DNA of 64,000 nucleotides from an uncultured Ruminococcus sp. (GCA_945877315.1 CAMCRP010000010.1:1-64000), one strand, 5' to 3'. Numbered from the stretch's first letter, positions 55,300 through 64,000 are shown. Program-made: numbers and translations. The notes: generated by a model not told the origin, from the letters alone.

Positions 55300-56060
55300 C
55301 AGACCGCACCTCCCGAAGCGATAAGGGTGAGGGTGTCGGATATTTTTTTGTAAAGCTCCTCATTTCCGCTGCTTCCCCTGTATATCTGGTGGAACACCTC
55401 TCCGTCCTTGATGAAAAGCACTCTGTTTGCATGGCTTGCCGCCTTGACGGAATGTGTTACCATAAGGATAGTTTGTCCCTCTGCGTTCAGCTTTGAGAAA
55501 ACCGACAGAAGCTCGTCGGAGGCTTTAGAATCAAGCGCACCCGTCGGCTCGTCTGCAAGGATAAGCTTCGGCTCGGTTATAATTGCTCTTGCGGCAGCTG
55601 TACGCTGCTTCTGTCCGCCCGATATCTCATAGGGATATTTATCAAGCAGATCGGAAATGCCAAGCTTTCCTGCGGCGGGCAATAGCTTTTTCTCCATTTC
55701 TGGATAGCTCATTCCCATAAGCACCAACGGAAGCAGAATATTATCCCTGACGGTAAATGTATCGAGAAGATTAAACTCCTGAAAAACAAATCCAAGATTA
55801 TCCCGTCTGAACTTAGCCGCTTCTCTTTCCTTAACCTTTGAAAGCTCTGCGCCGTCAAGGATAACTTTTCCGCCTGTGGGCTTGTCAAGAGCAGCAAGAA
55901 TGTTAAGAAGAGTGGTCTTGCCCGATCCGCTTTCTCCCATGATTGCAATATATTCTCCCTTTTCGGCGGTGAAGGTCACATTTTTCAGAGCCTCCACCTT
56001 TGCTGCACCTATTCGTGCGGTGTATGTCTTTTTAACGTTTGTTACCTCAAGTATTGGCAT
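55299..56060 (-). CDS. BceA-type ABC transporter ATPase
   Basis: ATPase of 253 residues from the ATG at 56060, with AAAGGA nine bases upstream (an ATG three codons earlier is too close). Walker A GESGSGKTT, signature ISGGQKQR, Walker B LILADEPTGAL and the switch His (VTHSV) are all intact. It pairs with the permease that follows directly. The upstream region has a BceR-like operator, so it is probably induced by peptide antibiotics through the linked two-component system. Confidence 0.94.
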   Translation of the reverse strand: MPILEVTNVKKTYTARIGAAKVEALKNVTFTAEKGEYIAIMGESGSGKTTLLNILAALDKPTGGKVILDGAELSKVKEREAAKFRRDNLGFVFQEFNLLDTFTVRDNILLPLVLMGMSYPEMEKKLLPAAGKLGISDLLDKYPYEISGGQKQRTAAARAIITEPKLILADEPTGALDSKASDELLSVFSKLNAEGQTILMVTHSVKAASHANRVLFIKDGEVFHQIYRGSSGNEELYKKISDTLTLIASGGAV

Positions 56061-56070
56061 TGTAATCATT

Positions 56071-56099
56071 CCTTTCTGATGTTAATTATATCAGAAAGG
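56071..56099. repeat. 10-bp inverted repeat at the bceAB start
   Basis: CCTTTCTGAT and ATCAGAAAGG are separated by nine bases. It overlaps the likely -10 box (56085-56090) and the ribosome-binding site, so it could form a hairpin controlling translation or be a protein-binding site. Confidence 0.55.
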
Positions 56100-56143
56100 G
56101 AAAATGTCTGCCATTGATACGGCTTACATTTTCCCCAAAAATC

Positions 56144-56157
56144 TTACATTTTCGTAA
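56144..56157. promoter_or_regulatory. BceR-like operator
   Basis: TTACATTTTCGTAA fits the BceR-family site TNACA-N4-TGTAA with one mismatch. It lies between the kinase and the ATPase genes, about 55 bases upstream of a TATAAT box reading toward the ATPase, the place expected for activation of the transporter genes. Confidence 0.65.
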
Positions 56158-56159
56158 GG

Positions 56160-57140
56160 TCATTCAATTTCAAGCTCACAAGTTTCAATTGATATCTTTA
56201 TTATCGTGCCCGTTCCAAAGCTTTCCGCTCTTATCTTATGACCAAGCCTATTGCAAATACGCCTGCAAAGATAAAGACCGATACCGCTTGCTTTTTTATC
56301 AAGTCTGCCATTACAGCCCGTATAGCCCTTTTCAAATATACGGGGCAGATCTTCGGGAGCTATACCAATTCCCGTATCTCGTATGCATAAGGTCAGCGGC
56401 TCTTCACAGTATATTTCAACTTCACCCGATGGAGTATATTTCACAGCATTGGATATTATCTGCTCAATAACGAACAGAAGCCATTTTTCATCGGTGAGAA
56501 CCGTTTTGTCAAGTGGCTCATAGATAAGCTTTAGCCGTCTGCGGATAAACTGAGAGGAGAATTTCCGTACAGCCTGTCTGACGATACCGTCAAGGTCATA
56601 TTCTCTGATAACAAGGTCGCTGCTGTCGCTGTCAAGCCTGAGATAGCACAGCACCATATCCGCATACTGCTCTATCCTCTGTAAATTTTCCGAAAGTTCG
56701 CTGTATTCGGGACTGTCCCCGCACTGCAGAATAAGCCCCATGGCGGCAATGGGCGTTTTTATCTGATGCACCCACATAGTGTAGTAATCCTTCATATCCG
56801 AAAGCTTTTCTGCGGCTTCATTTTCATATGCTTTCAGCGAGTCGTAAAGGGTATGGATAAGCCTTGTGTATTCTTCATCAATACCGTTTCGGGGAAAGGG
56901 GATATTATCTGCCGAAATTGTAATTTCCTCCGCAAGCTTTTTCAGGATAATACGTCTGCGGCGGTATGAAATAAAATCAATTATCAGAAAAACAAACCCG
57001 AAAAATCCGCTGAGCAATGCGCCGTAAAGCACGGGAGCAATAGGCAGACCGTACAAAGAAAAAACCAGTGTAAACAAAGCGCAGATAATAAGCCATAGGA
57101 TGATATTTTTCCTGTGAGATTTTATATATTCGAAAAACAT
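56160..57140 (-). CDS. BceS-type intramembrane-sensing histidine kinase
   Basis: Kinase of 326 residues with two membrane helices (about 13-32 and 36-56) joined by only a few extracellular residues, so it cannot bind ligand itself and senses through the transporter. The phospho-acceptor His125 is in MWVHQIKTPIAAM; the ATPase has IISNAVKYTPSGE, DTGIGI and ASGIGLYL. Encoded five bases after the response regulator. Confidence 0.94.
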   Translation of the reverse strand: MFFEYIKSHRKNIILWLIICALFTLVFSLYGLPIAPVLYGALLSGFFGFVFLIIDFISYRRRRIILKKLAEEITISADNIPFPRNGIDEEYTRLIHTLYDSLKAYENEAAEKLSDMKDYYTMWVHQIKTPIAAMGLILQCGDSPEYSELSENLQRIEQYADMVLCYLRLDSDSSDLVIREYDLDGIVRQAVRKFSSQFIRRRLKLIYEPLDKTVLTDEKWLLFVIEQIISNAVKYTPSGEVEIYCEEPLTLCIRDTGIGIAPEDLPRIFEKGYTGCNGRLDKKASGIGLYLCRRICNRLGHKIRAESFGTGTIIKISIETCELEIE

Positions 57141-57145
57141 TTTAC

Positions 57146-57817
57146 TTACTCCACAATATAACCCATACCCGATTTTGTTTCGATAAAATCCGAAAGCCCC
57201 GATTTTTCAAGCTTCTTTCTGAGCCTTGATACATTGACGGTAAGTGTGTTTTCGTCAACATAGCTGTCCGTTTCCCATAGCTTGTTCATAAGAAGATCCC
57301 TGCTGACAACCTTGCCCTTGTTTTCAAGCAGGGTGAGAAGAATTCGGTATTCATTCTTTGTAAGGTCGATCTTTTCGCCGTTAAAGCTGAGTGTCGCATC
57401 TGAGATATTCAGCATTGCACCCTTATGGGTAATAACGCCTGTTTCCGAGCCAAAGTCATATGTGCGCCGCAAAATCGCCCGGATTTTTGCCATTAGTACG
57501 GTCAGGTCAAAGGGCTTTGCAATAAAATCATCGCCGCCCATATTCATCGCCATTACAATACTCATATTGTCCGAAGCCGACGACAGAAAAACAACAGGCA
57601 CCTTTGATACCCTGCGTATCTCCGAGCAATGATAAAAGCCGTTATAAAAGGGCAGACCGATATCCATAAGGACTAAATGGGGCGAATACTCGGAAAATTC
57701 ACTCATTATATTCTTGAAATCGTCTGCGCATCTTACTTCAAAGCCCCACTTTTCAAGATGATTTTTTACTGCGTTTGCAATGGTGCGGTCGTCCTCAACT
57801 ATATATATTCGGTACAT
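57146..57817 (-). CDS. BceR-type response regulator (OmpR family)
   Basis: Regulator of 223 residues: receiver domain with Asp52 (LVLMDIGLPFYNG) and a C-terminal winged helix of the OmpR type (LTKNEYRILLTLLENKGKVV, VDENTLTVNVSRLRKKL). It would bind the operator at 56144-56157. First gene of the module, preceded by AAGGAG. Confidence 0.95.
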   Translation of the reverse strand: MYRIYIVEDDRTIANAVKNHLEKWGFEVRCADDFKNIMSEFSEYSPHLVLMDIGLPFYNGFYHCSEIRRVSKVPVVFLSSASDNMSIVMAMNMGGDDFIAKPFDLTVLMAKIRAILRRTYDFGSETGVITHKGAMLNISDATLSFNGEKIDLTKNEYRILLTLLENKGKVVSRDLLMNKLWETDSYVDENTLTVNVSRLRKKLEKSGLSDFIETKSGMGYIVE

Positions 57818-57846
57818 TGTCAGTCTCCTTTTTATGTATTGAGCTC

Positions 57847-57875
57847 ATTATAACATATAATAATCTATAACACAA
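57847..57875 (-). promoter_or_regulatory. Promoter of the Bce-type module
   Basis: On the minus strand TTGTGT, a 17-base spacer and TATAAT, some 30 bases before the regulator start. Confidence 0.65.
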
Positions 57876-58082
57876 GAATAAGAGCTTTTATTTTTGATGT
57901 GGAGAGGAAGTTACTTCAAATATTATTGCCTTGAACCAAATCCAATAAATGTTGAATTAATTTTGTGAAAAAGCAAGGCGTTCGGATAACTGACCATGTC
58001 GAACATTGCAGTCAATCGGGGAGAGGCGGTTTGAGCGTGAATTTTACTGATTTGGGTATAAAATTAAGATTTCAAATACTGA

Positions 58083-58608
58083 TATATATCCGATGGCAGT
58101 TTTTGAAGAAGATACTAAACGATTGATAAATAATTGCATTACAAGATTTCCAATATTAAAGCCGATCATTTCAAATGGCAATCCCGAGATCGCACTGCCA
58201 AGCATTGTTCACGAAAAGAAACCGAGGATCATTAACGCTCCGCCTGTGAAGCATACAAGAGATTTAGAAATAATACTAATAACATATCCGCTTTTGTAAT
58301 CGTGACCGATGAAAATTGAAACCATAATTCCGCCAAAGATAAATAGCATATTCGGCAATATCGTTCACAACATAAAGAGGCTTTTCGGCAGCTATTATAT
58401 GCCGCACATTTGTATAAAGCTGTGACGAGATCTCACCCGTTTGTGGGTTTTCCATACCCATTGTTCCGAGTATCATAGCAGGAATTATTGCGGCAATACC
58501 GAGGAAGATATAGAACATCGGAGTGTGAAACAGACGATAGAAGTCAACGCCGAGCATTCCCTTTAATCTTTGTAAGAAGGTCGGACATTCAAAATTTATT
58601 TCATTCAT
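58083..58608 (-). pseudogene. Frameshifted ABC-2 permease
   Basis: Starts MNEINFECPTFLQRLKGMLG with membrane segments (MFYIFLGIAAIIPAMILG). The frame shifts near 58335 (continuing MLFIFGGIMVSIFIGHDYKS and SLVCFTGGALMILGFF), meets a stop near 58225, and continues MLGSAISGLPFEMIGFNIGN before dying out. It is a relic of a membrane permease of the ABC-2 type; no cognate ATPase is seen nearby. Confidence 0.8.
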
Positions 58609-58775
58609 ATCATTTTTTCTCCTTTTTCGACATCAGTTCAATGTAGTATTCTTTAAGACCAATTTTATTTTTTCTGCTATAATAAATTTATCCGTTAAAT
58701 CCATGACAAGCCGGGGATATTGACAATATCCTAATGAACAGAAGTATCCGGAGCGAGGGTGCGTTTGGTGTGCTT

Positions 58776-58891
58776 ATACTAATTTCCTATCGTAAAGTTG
58801 ACAAAAAATCCGTGCAAAAGCTTGCATATATGGGTTTTGTGCGGATTTTGAAATCTTTGATTTTGTCTATACTTTGATTAGAAATTAGTAT
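58776..58891 (+). mobile_element. MITE, family 2 (116 bp)
   Basis: ATACTAATTTC and GAAATTAGTAT are perfect 11-bp inverted termini. The interior has a long hairpin (AAAATCCGTGCAAAA with its near complement). Same length and same ATACTAA ends as family 1, but a different interior. Confidence 0.8.
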
Positions 58892-58904
58892 TAAACAGGA
58901 TTAT

Positions 58905-59046
58905 TCCTTCCGAAGATTTATGATGAGAAGCAAGGTAAATGTCAAAACTGAGATCACATTACTTGCCATTGCTTATGACATCTTGCCATTGCTTATGACA
59001 TAAAGAAGCTTGCGCCAAAAATTTCTCAGAAACGTATGGGCGTTTG
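58905..59046 (+). pseudogene. 3' end of a transposase (IS1182-like) with a 20-bp duplication
   Basis: The + strand reads RSKVNVKTEITLLAIAYD, then, after removing a direct duplication of about 20 bp (TGCCATTGCTTATGACATC twice, 58961-58999), IKKLAPKISQKRMGV and a stop. This resembles the C-terminal end of IS1182/DUF772-type transposases. Only this tail remains. Confidence 0.5.
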
Positions 59047-59199
59047 ACTTTTTAAGCTGAGATCTGCTTAGGATTTGAATTATTAATATGCCGTTTCTAG
59101 GCTCTGTTTTTGGCAGGGCTTGGGTTTTTGTACTCTTTTTTCGTGCTTTTTATCACCTTGATCGCTTTTTATGGACTTTTGTCGGCTTTATATTGAAAA

Positions 59200-59241
59200 G
59201 GAGCTGCTGCAGCGTTCGATGCAACAGCCCCATTTATTTTT
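59200..59241 (+). terminator. Terminator-like hairpin upstream of the flagellin gene
   Basis: GGAGCTGCTGCAGCG and TGCAACAGCCCC form an imperfect stem, followed by ATTTATTTTTG. It would insulate the flagellin promoter from upstream transcription. Confidence 0.55.
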
Positions 59242-59272
59242 GACAAGAAACTTGAAATTTATGTAAATATGC

Positions 59273-59299
59273 TAAAGTTATTCACCCTTTTGCCGATAT
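59273..59299 (+). promoter_or_regulatory. Sigma-28 (FliA/SigD) flagellar promoter
   Basis: TAAA, a 15-base spacer and GCCGATAT match the sigma-28 consensus TAAA-N15-GCCGATAA with one mismatch. It is about 48 bases upstream of the flagellin start. Confidence 0.88.
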
Positions 59300-59346
59300 A
59301 TAAATAAGATAAGGTGTGCCCGTTTACGAACAAAGGAAGTGTTTCG

Positions 59347-62300
59347 ATGACCATCAATAACTTATTCGGCTCCGACCCGCTCATTAACCGCAGCAAAAGG
59401 AATACCACAAAGCTTCAGAAATCTATTGAGAAGCTTGCAAGCGGATATAGAATAAACAACGCTGCCGATGATGCGGCGGGGCTTGCTGTGTCCGAAAAAA
59501 TGCGCACTATCATTGCGGGGCTTCAGCAGGGCGTAAAAAATATTGATGACGGCATCAGCTACCTTCATTCTCAGGACGGTTCCGCACAGGAGATACACAA
59601 CATTCTTCACAGGCTGGAGCAGCTGGCTGTTCAGGCTGCCAACGGTACTTATACCGATGTTGACAGAGATGCCATCGACTGCGAATATCAGCAGCTTATC
59701 GACGAAATAGGGCACATTACCGATACACATAATTTCAACGAGCTTCCGCTTTTTGAGAAGCATATGAAATCCTACGGACTGAATGAAGGCGCAGTTGTCC
59801 ACGACAAGCCTATTGAGATAAGCGGTTCCAACACTCCCGCAGTTATCGGGTATACCATTGACGGCAAGCAGCAGGAATTTACCATTGATATTCCTTACGG
59901 CACTTATGATGCGGGCGAGCTTGCGGATATGATAGACACTATCCTTTTTGAAAAGGCACCTAATCTTATTATCGGTCTTAACGAGCAAAATCAGTTCACT
60001 ATGCAGACAGAACCGGGACGCCTTGACTATATCGGAGGCCCCGGGGCAAGCCTTTTCTATGATTCGACAATAGGCTCGGCGGACGGTCATCTGCTGGGCG
60101 TTACAATGTTCACGACGGATCAGGCAAGGCTGGAAATTGTCAGCGGCGGAAACGATGTTATGTCTTTCCGTCTGGGGGAGGACGATACCGTTCATTCCAT
60201 CACCCTTGACCCCGGAAGATACACCAGATTAGAGCTTGTTGACCATATCAACAGCAAGCTTGAAGCATCGGGAATTCCCGGAAATGTTCACGCAGTTGCC
60301 GAAACTAACAAGGAAGGCGGCAAGATCATCGGACTTGCCAGCACCGAAACCATTACGGGTCTTACGGGAAATTTCCTGAAAATGGACAATATGACCTCTC
60401 CCATCTACGACATTGCAAATTACGGATATACCGACAACAAAGCGTCTGTGCTGTCGGGAAAAAAGATAATCCTTTCCAACACCGAGATAGTAAGAGGACG
60501 CAACGACTACTTCACCCTTGATCTGAAATGGTACGCAGATGACGGCTCTCAGGACAGCCGCAGGGTAACGGTAAAGCTTCTGGACGACGGGGAAAACGAA
60601 AAGGTGTACGGCTCCCCCACAGACATTACCGCAAGAATAAACGAGCAGCTGGACGGTCTGCCCTTTACTGCGGAGATAAATCCGTCGGGCTGCATTGAGA
60701 TAAAATCGGAACAGTTCGGAGATAAGTGCAGCGTGGATCTGGTAGAAAGTGCCGCTCCAAGCAAATATATGGTATACGACCTTTTTGATTCGGGAACGCT
60801 CACCAAGCTGAATCCGTCCGTGACGACCTCAAGATTTCAGGCAGCATACCTTACCTCAAAGAAGGAGCTTGATACAAGCATTGTCATTCCCCCCGACGAA
60901 AATGAGCTTGTGTTCAATATTACTGCCGACGGCGGGAACAAAACGCTTAACATAACCATTCCCGCAGGAACATACGGCGCATCGGCTCTGGAGGCTGCGC
61001 TGAATAACGAAATAGCAGCTTCCGCGCCCGATCTGGCAGGCAAGCTGGAATTTACCGTGGGAAAAAATATCACCCTGTCCGCAGTGAAGTATGACGGAGC
61101 GGATATCAGCAGGATAACTGCGTCCTCATCGGCTTCGGGCTATGACAGGCTTATCGGCGGAGTTTATTACAGCAACAGCTATTCTATAACAAACGGCTCC
61201 GAAAAGACTTATATCACCGAAACGGGTACCATGCCTTCGGGAAAGCCCGCTGCAACAGCTACCGCAGGCTCATCTGTGAACGTAGTAAGCTATCGGGACG
61301 ATACTTCTTCCGCCTATCAGCAGCAGGGCAGTTACCTTAACTACAACAAAGCGGCAGTCACCTTTGAAAACGGAAAAGAGGTATTTACCGACCCAAGCGA
61401 ATCCATTGTCGGAGATGAACGAACAGATACCTATCCCGCAAAAATGACCATGAAGGACGTTCTGACGCAGTTTTCCGCCGCAGGGACTTCTCTTCGGGAT
61501 ATTAATCTGGCGTTTTCGCTAAAGGATAAATCGGGGTCAAAAAGCTTCAATATCACGGTACCAAAGGGCTCCACAGCATCACAGGCTATTGCTGCCATCA
61601 ACAGCAGTCTGGACGGCAGAGCCACCGCAAGGGCAGACGGAAACAGCCTTATCATCACCACAACAGCAGAGGGTGACGGCGTTACCATAACACCCGCAGT
61701 TTGCGATATGGCGTATACCGCAAGCAAATCCTCCCTTGCTTCAAATTCCGATGCGGTCATTGATATGGAGCATAACAGAGTGTACATTCCCTCAAAGCTG
61801 ACCGTTCCCAAAGCCAACACGCAGATACCCCTTACCGTTGACTCTGCCAATGACAAATTCATCTTTACGGCAGGTCAGACAAATTACAATCTTACACTTA
61901 CTCATAAGGAGTATTCAAGCATCTCGGATATTGCTTCTGAACTCAACAGACTTATTTCCGAAAAGGACGGAGGAACACCAAAAACCACCGTGACCGTCAG
62001 CGGAAATGCCCTTGTTTTCAAGGGACCCTATGCAGAATCGGGCAGGATAACCGTCAGCCCGTCAAGCACCTGCAATATCCATATGACAAAGGTAGTTGCT
62101 TCGACTGCAGGCAATCCTAACTACAATCCCGCAACAGGAAAAATAGAAAATCCTGCAACGCTTACCGCAGCAGGCTTCAGCTCCCATTTTCCCATGACGG
62201 TCACTTCTGCAAACAATACGGTGACCTTCAGATACACTTCCCCCGCAAACGGCACAAAAAATGTTACGCTCATTATCCCCGACGGTACCTATTCCACACC

Positions 62301-64000
62301 CGCAGAGGCAGCACAAAAGCTCAGCGATGCTATCAATGCTGACCCCGACCTTCGTGACGAAATATCGGTAAGCTATTCCTCTAACGGACTCACCTTCAAG
62401 ACCCAAAAGGGCGGCGACGGTTATTCCCTTACCGACCTTGGGGGAACCGCAAACATCGACAAATACATCTCAAAGGCAAATGTAGGCAGCGGCGGAAGCG
62501 TCGATCCCACCATAAACAAGGTGCTCTATCCCGCAAAGATAACAAACAGCAATTTCGGCACACTCTTTTCGGGAAAGGGTCTTAACATAGCAAGCTCAAA
62601 CAAGCACGTGGCTCTCGTTGTGGGCGGAAATACCGTGGAATTTGACCTGACCGAAGGAAATTATTCGGGCACATCGGGAATGAACGATATTCTTTCTCAG
62701 CTGCAAAACGGATTTAGCGGACAGGGAATCACCGTTTCGCTGAGCGGCTCTCAGCTGGTTATGACTACCGATGACAAGGGCAATTCCGCCCTCATCTCCA
62801 TGAGCCCCGCAAACACATCTCCCGTATTCAAGCGGGCAGTACCGGTCAGCAAGGAAAGCACTGTGGGAAGGACAGATTCCCGCTGCACTATTATAGGAAG
62901 AACAAATATCGGCAGTATCACCATCTCCGACTATGACAATAAAATGTCCTTTGATTATGCCACAACAGTCGCAGGAAATCCCGTTTCGGGAAAGGCGGAT
63001 ATTTCCGTTCCGCCCGGAACATACACCGCAGATACACTTGCTGCGGCACTGCAAAGCTCCATTGATAACCTTCTTGGAGCAAATGAACTGCAAGTGTTCG
63101 TGTCGGGCGGACGTATCGGAATAAAAGGCGCAACACCCTCCGATTCACGCTCCATAAGCAATTTCAGCGGACGGCTTTTCGATAACGTTTTTCAGGACGC
63201 ACGATATAGCGGAATAACAGCCCATACGGAAACGCCCGGAACAACTATGGGAAGCAAGCTGTCCTACATTATCGGCAGAAACAGCCTTGAGCCCGAAACC
63301 GCCGAGGAGATTGAATCGAAAAAGAACGTCGTTATATACACGGGGCTTAACGACACCGTTATATTCGATTTGAATTATGACGGCGATATATCAAAAATCG
63401 AATTCACCATACCCGCAGGAGATTACGACAGAAAGGAGCTTGCGGATATTATCGAGGAAAAGGGCAGAGAACAGTTCGCACGCCTTACCGACAAAAACGG
63501 CAAGCCCTTCCCCGCAGACTTTTTCAACGTTTCCGTGGGACTTTCCGAGCTTGGCGTTCCCGAAAACAATACGGGTATTTCCAGCTCTGACAAGCTGGTG
63601 TTCTGGTGCAAGCTTCCCGACGACGGACGAAACGAACAGATAACTGCCATAGTTGACGGTGTAAGAGGAAATGCCGCTTACAGAATATTCTATGATGCCA
63701 CAAAGTCGCCCCAGCCCTCAATTTTTATGGGCAAGCCTGACCTGTCCGACGGTATTGTTATAGATGACAGCAATAACATCTTCGGCTTTGAGCTTGACAA
63801 TGTTCCGTACAGCGTCGAAATCCCCCGAGGAGAATATACCTTGGACGAGCTGGCGGATACCCTAAACAGAAGCTTTGAGGATATGGGCTCCATTGTAAGG
63901 ACAGGACACAGAAACGGTCACCTTATGTTCTACACTGCCAAAAACGGCGACTATATTTTCAATAAATTCTTCGGTACAGCTGCCGATGACCTTGTTTACG
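59347..64000 (+). CDS. Giant flagellin, partial (runs off the window)
   Basis: Open for 1551 codons without a stop to the window edge. ATG 59347 follows AAAGGA by nine bases. Residues 1-140 are a normal flagellin D0/D1 N-terminus: NRSKRNTTKLQKSIEKLASG, YRINNAADDAAGLAVSEKMR, IDDGISYLHSQDGSAQEI, LEQLAVQAANGTYTDVDR. After that comes a very long variable region of at least ten divergent repeats of about 100-135 residues, each with a strand-turn-helix motif such as FNITVPKGSTASQAIAAINS or LNITIPAGTYGASALEAAL (near residues 178, 283, 533, 734, 848, 973, 1098, 1217, 1352 and 1489), like the flagellin IN motif. Ordinary flagellins have 270-500 residues. The C-terminal D0 domain is not in the window. 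Secreted by the flagellar export apparatus to form the filament, or a sheath on it. Confidence 0.92.
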   Translation, partial: MTINNLFGSDPLINRSKRNTTKLQKSIEKLASGYRINNAADDAAGLAVSEKMRTIIAGLQQGVKNIDDGISYLHSQDGSAQEIHNILHRLEQLAVQAANGTYTDVDRDAIDCEYQQLIDEIGHITDTHNFNELPLFEKHMKSYGLNEGAVVHDKPIEISGSNTPAVIGYTIDGKQQEFTIDIPYGTYDAGELADMIDTILFEKAPNLIIGLNEQNQFTMQTEPGRLDYIGGPGASLFYDSTIGSADGHLLGVTMFTTDQARLEIVSGGNDVMSFRLGEDDTVHSITLDPGRYTRLELVDHINSKLEASGIPGNVHAVAETNKEGGKIIGLASTETITGLTGNFLKMDNMTSPIYDIANYGYTDNKASVLSGKKIILSNTEIVRGRNDYFTLDLKWYADDGSQDSRRVTVKLLDDGENEKVYGSPTDITARINEQLDGLPFTAEINPSGCIEIKSEQFGDKCSVDLVESAAPSKYMVYDLFDSGTLTKLNPSVTTSRFQAAYLTSKKELDTSIVIPPDENELVFNITADGGNKTLNITIPAGTYGASALEAALNNEIAASAPDLAGKLEFTVGKNITLSAVKYDGADISRITASSSASGYDRLIGGVYYSNSYSITNGSEKTYITETGTMPSGKPAATATAGSSVNVVSYRDDTSSAYQQQGSYLNYNKAAVTFENGKEVFTDPSESIVGDERTDTYPAKMTMKDVLTQFSAAGTSLRDINLAFSLKDKSGSKSFNITVPKGSTASQAIAAINSSLDGRATARADGNSLIITTTAEGDGVTITPAVCDMAYTASKSSLASNSDAVIDMEHNRVYIPSKLTVPKANTQIPLTVDSANDKFIFTAGQTNYNLTLTHKEYSSISDIASELNRLISEKDGGTPKTTVTVSGNALVFKGPYAESGRITVSPSSTCNIHMTKVVASTAGNPNYNPATGKIENPATLTAAGFSSHFPMTVTSANNTVTFRYTSPANGTKNVTLIIPDGTYSTPAEAAQKLSDAINADPDLRDEISVSYSSNGLTFKTQKGGDGYSLTDLGGTANIDKYISKANVGSGGSVDPTINKVLYPAKITNSNFGTLFSGKGLNIASSNKHVALVVGGNTVEFDLTEGNYSGTSGMNDILSQLQNGFSGQGITVSLSGSQLVMTTDDKGNSALISMSPANTSPVFKRAVPVSKESTVGRTDSRCTIIGRTNIGSITISDYDNKMSFDYATTVAGNPVSGKADISVPPGTYTADTLAAALQSSIDNLLGANELQVFVSGGRIGIKGATPSDSRSISNFSGRLFDNVFQDARYSGITAHTETPGTTMGSKLSYIIGRNSLEPETAEEIESKKNVVIYTGLNDTVIFDLNYDGDISKIEFTIPAGDYDRKELADIIEEKGREQFARLTDKNGKPFPADFFNVSVGLSELGVPENNTGISSSDKLVFWCKLPDDGRNEQITAIVDGVRGNAAYRIFYDATKSPQPSIFMGKPDLSDGIVIDDSNNIFGFELDNVPYSVEIPRGEYTLDELADTLNRSFEDMGSIVRTGHRNGHLMFYTAKNGDYIFNKFFGTAADDLVY

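Noticed and set aside
58093-58299. 68-codon plus-strand frame
   Set aside because: It is antisense to the decayed ABC-2 permease, whose protein similarity is clear on the minus strand.
59362-60195. 277-codon minus-strand frame and other minus-strand frames to 63893
   Set aside because: They are shadows of the flagellin gene on the plus strand, which has a sigma-28 promoter, a ribosome-binding site and flagellin motifs.

Overview
The window looks like a chromosome segment of a motile, plant-polysaccharide-using member of the Oscillospiraceae, most like Ruminococcus. That is inferred from the Firmicutes-type S10-spc-alpha operon with a zinc-type S14 and a KOW protein between map and infA, the Rpn-type (PD-(D/E)XK) nuclease with EGRAEGR repeats, the glycosidases, the sigma-28 flagellin promoter and the many short repeats. 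No rRNA, tRNA or CRISPR array is seen.

Layout. 0-2.7 kb: a small helical protein and a large lipoprotein (+ strand). 2.7-3.7 kb: an HMGL-like aldolase. 4.0-20.4 kb: one minus-strand operon from rpsJ to rplQ. It holds 26 ribosomal protein genes plus secY, adk, map, a KOW protein, infA and rpoA, read from a near-perfect promoter at 20377-20405 through a leader of about 480 nt that carries a terminator-like hairpin. 21.0-22.3 kb: a second lipoprotein.

22.4-35.2 kb is a signalling island. It has an intact membrane hybrid histidine kinase next to a lipoprotein that fuses a sugar-binding-protein domain to a 5'-nucleotidase C-terminal-like domain. Next come a decayed GAF hybrid kinase, two decayed receiver/HD-GYP regulators around an intact HPt protein, and a 1424-residue soluble hybrid kinase with a PocR sensor and six tandem copies of a PAS-like module of about 144 residues.

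35.3-37.6 kb is repeat-rich: MITEs, an element bounded by inverted repeats, and an Rpn-type nuclease gene whose 3' end is tandemly duplicated. 37.6-45.1 kb is a Wadjet-type (MukBEF plus Toprim) plasmid-defence operon in the order jetD-jetA-jetB-jetC, bordered upstream by a truncated reading frame and an IS630-family transposase remnant.

46.3-52.3 kb is a hemicellulose locus: a GH42 beta-galactosidase, a broken GH26/GH27/CBM lipoprotein gene, an AraC regulator and a GH31 alpha-xylosidase-like enzyme, perhaps for xyloglucan or galactomannan oligosaccharides. 52.4-58.6 kb holds a MITE-truncated transglycosylase, a complete Bce-type peptide-resistance module (response regulator, kinase, ATPase, permease) with a BceR-like operator, and a broken ABC-2 permease. 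From 59.35 kb to the window edge runs one open frame of more than 1551 codons: a giant flagellin with a normal N-terminal core and at least ten divergent internal repeats behind a consensus sigma-28 promoter.

The housekeeping genes and the very long genes are intact, while frameshifted genes concentrate at 26.9-30.9, 45.1-49.1 and 52.4-59.1 kb. That fits gene decay and mobile-element activity better than general sequencing error.
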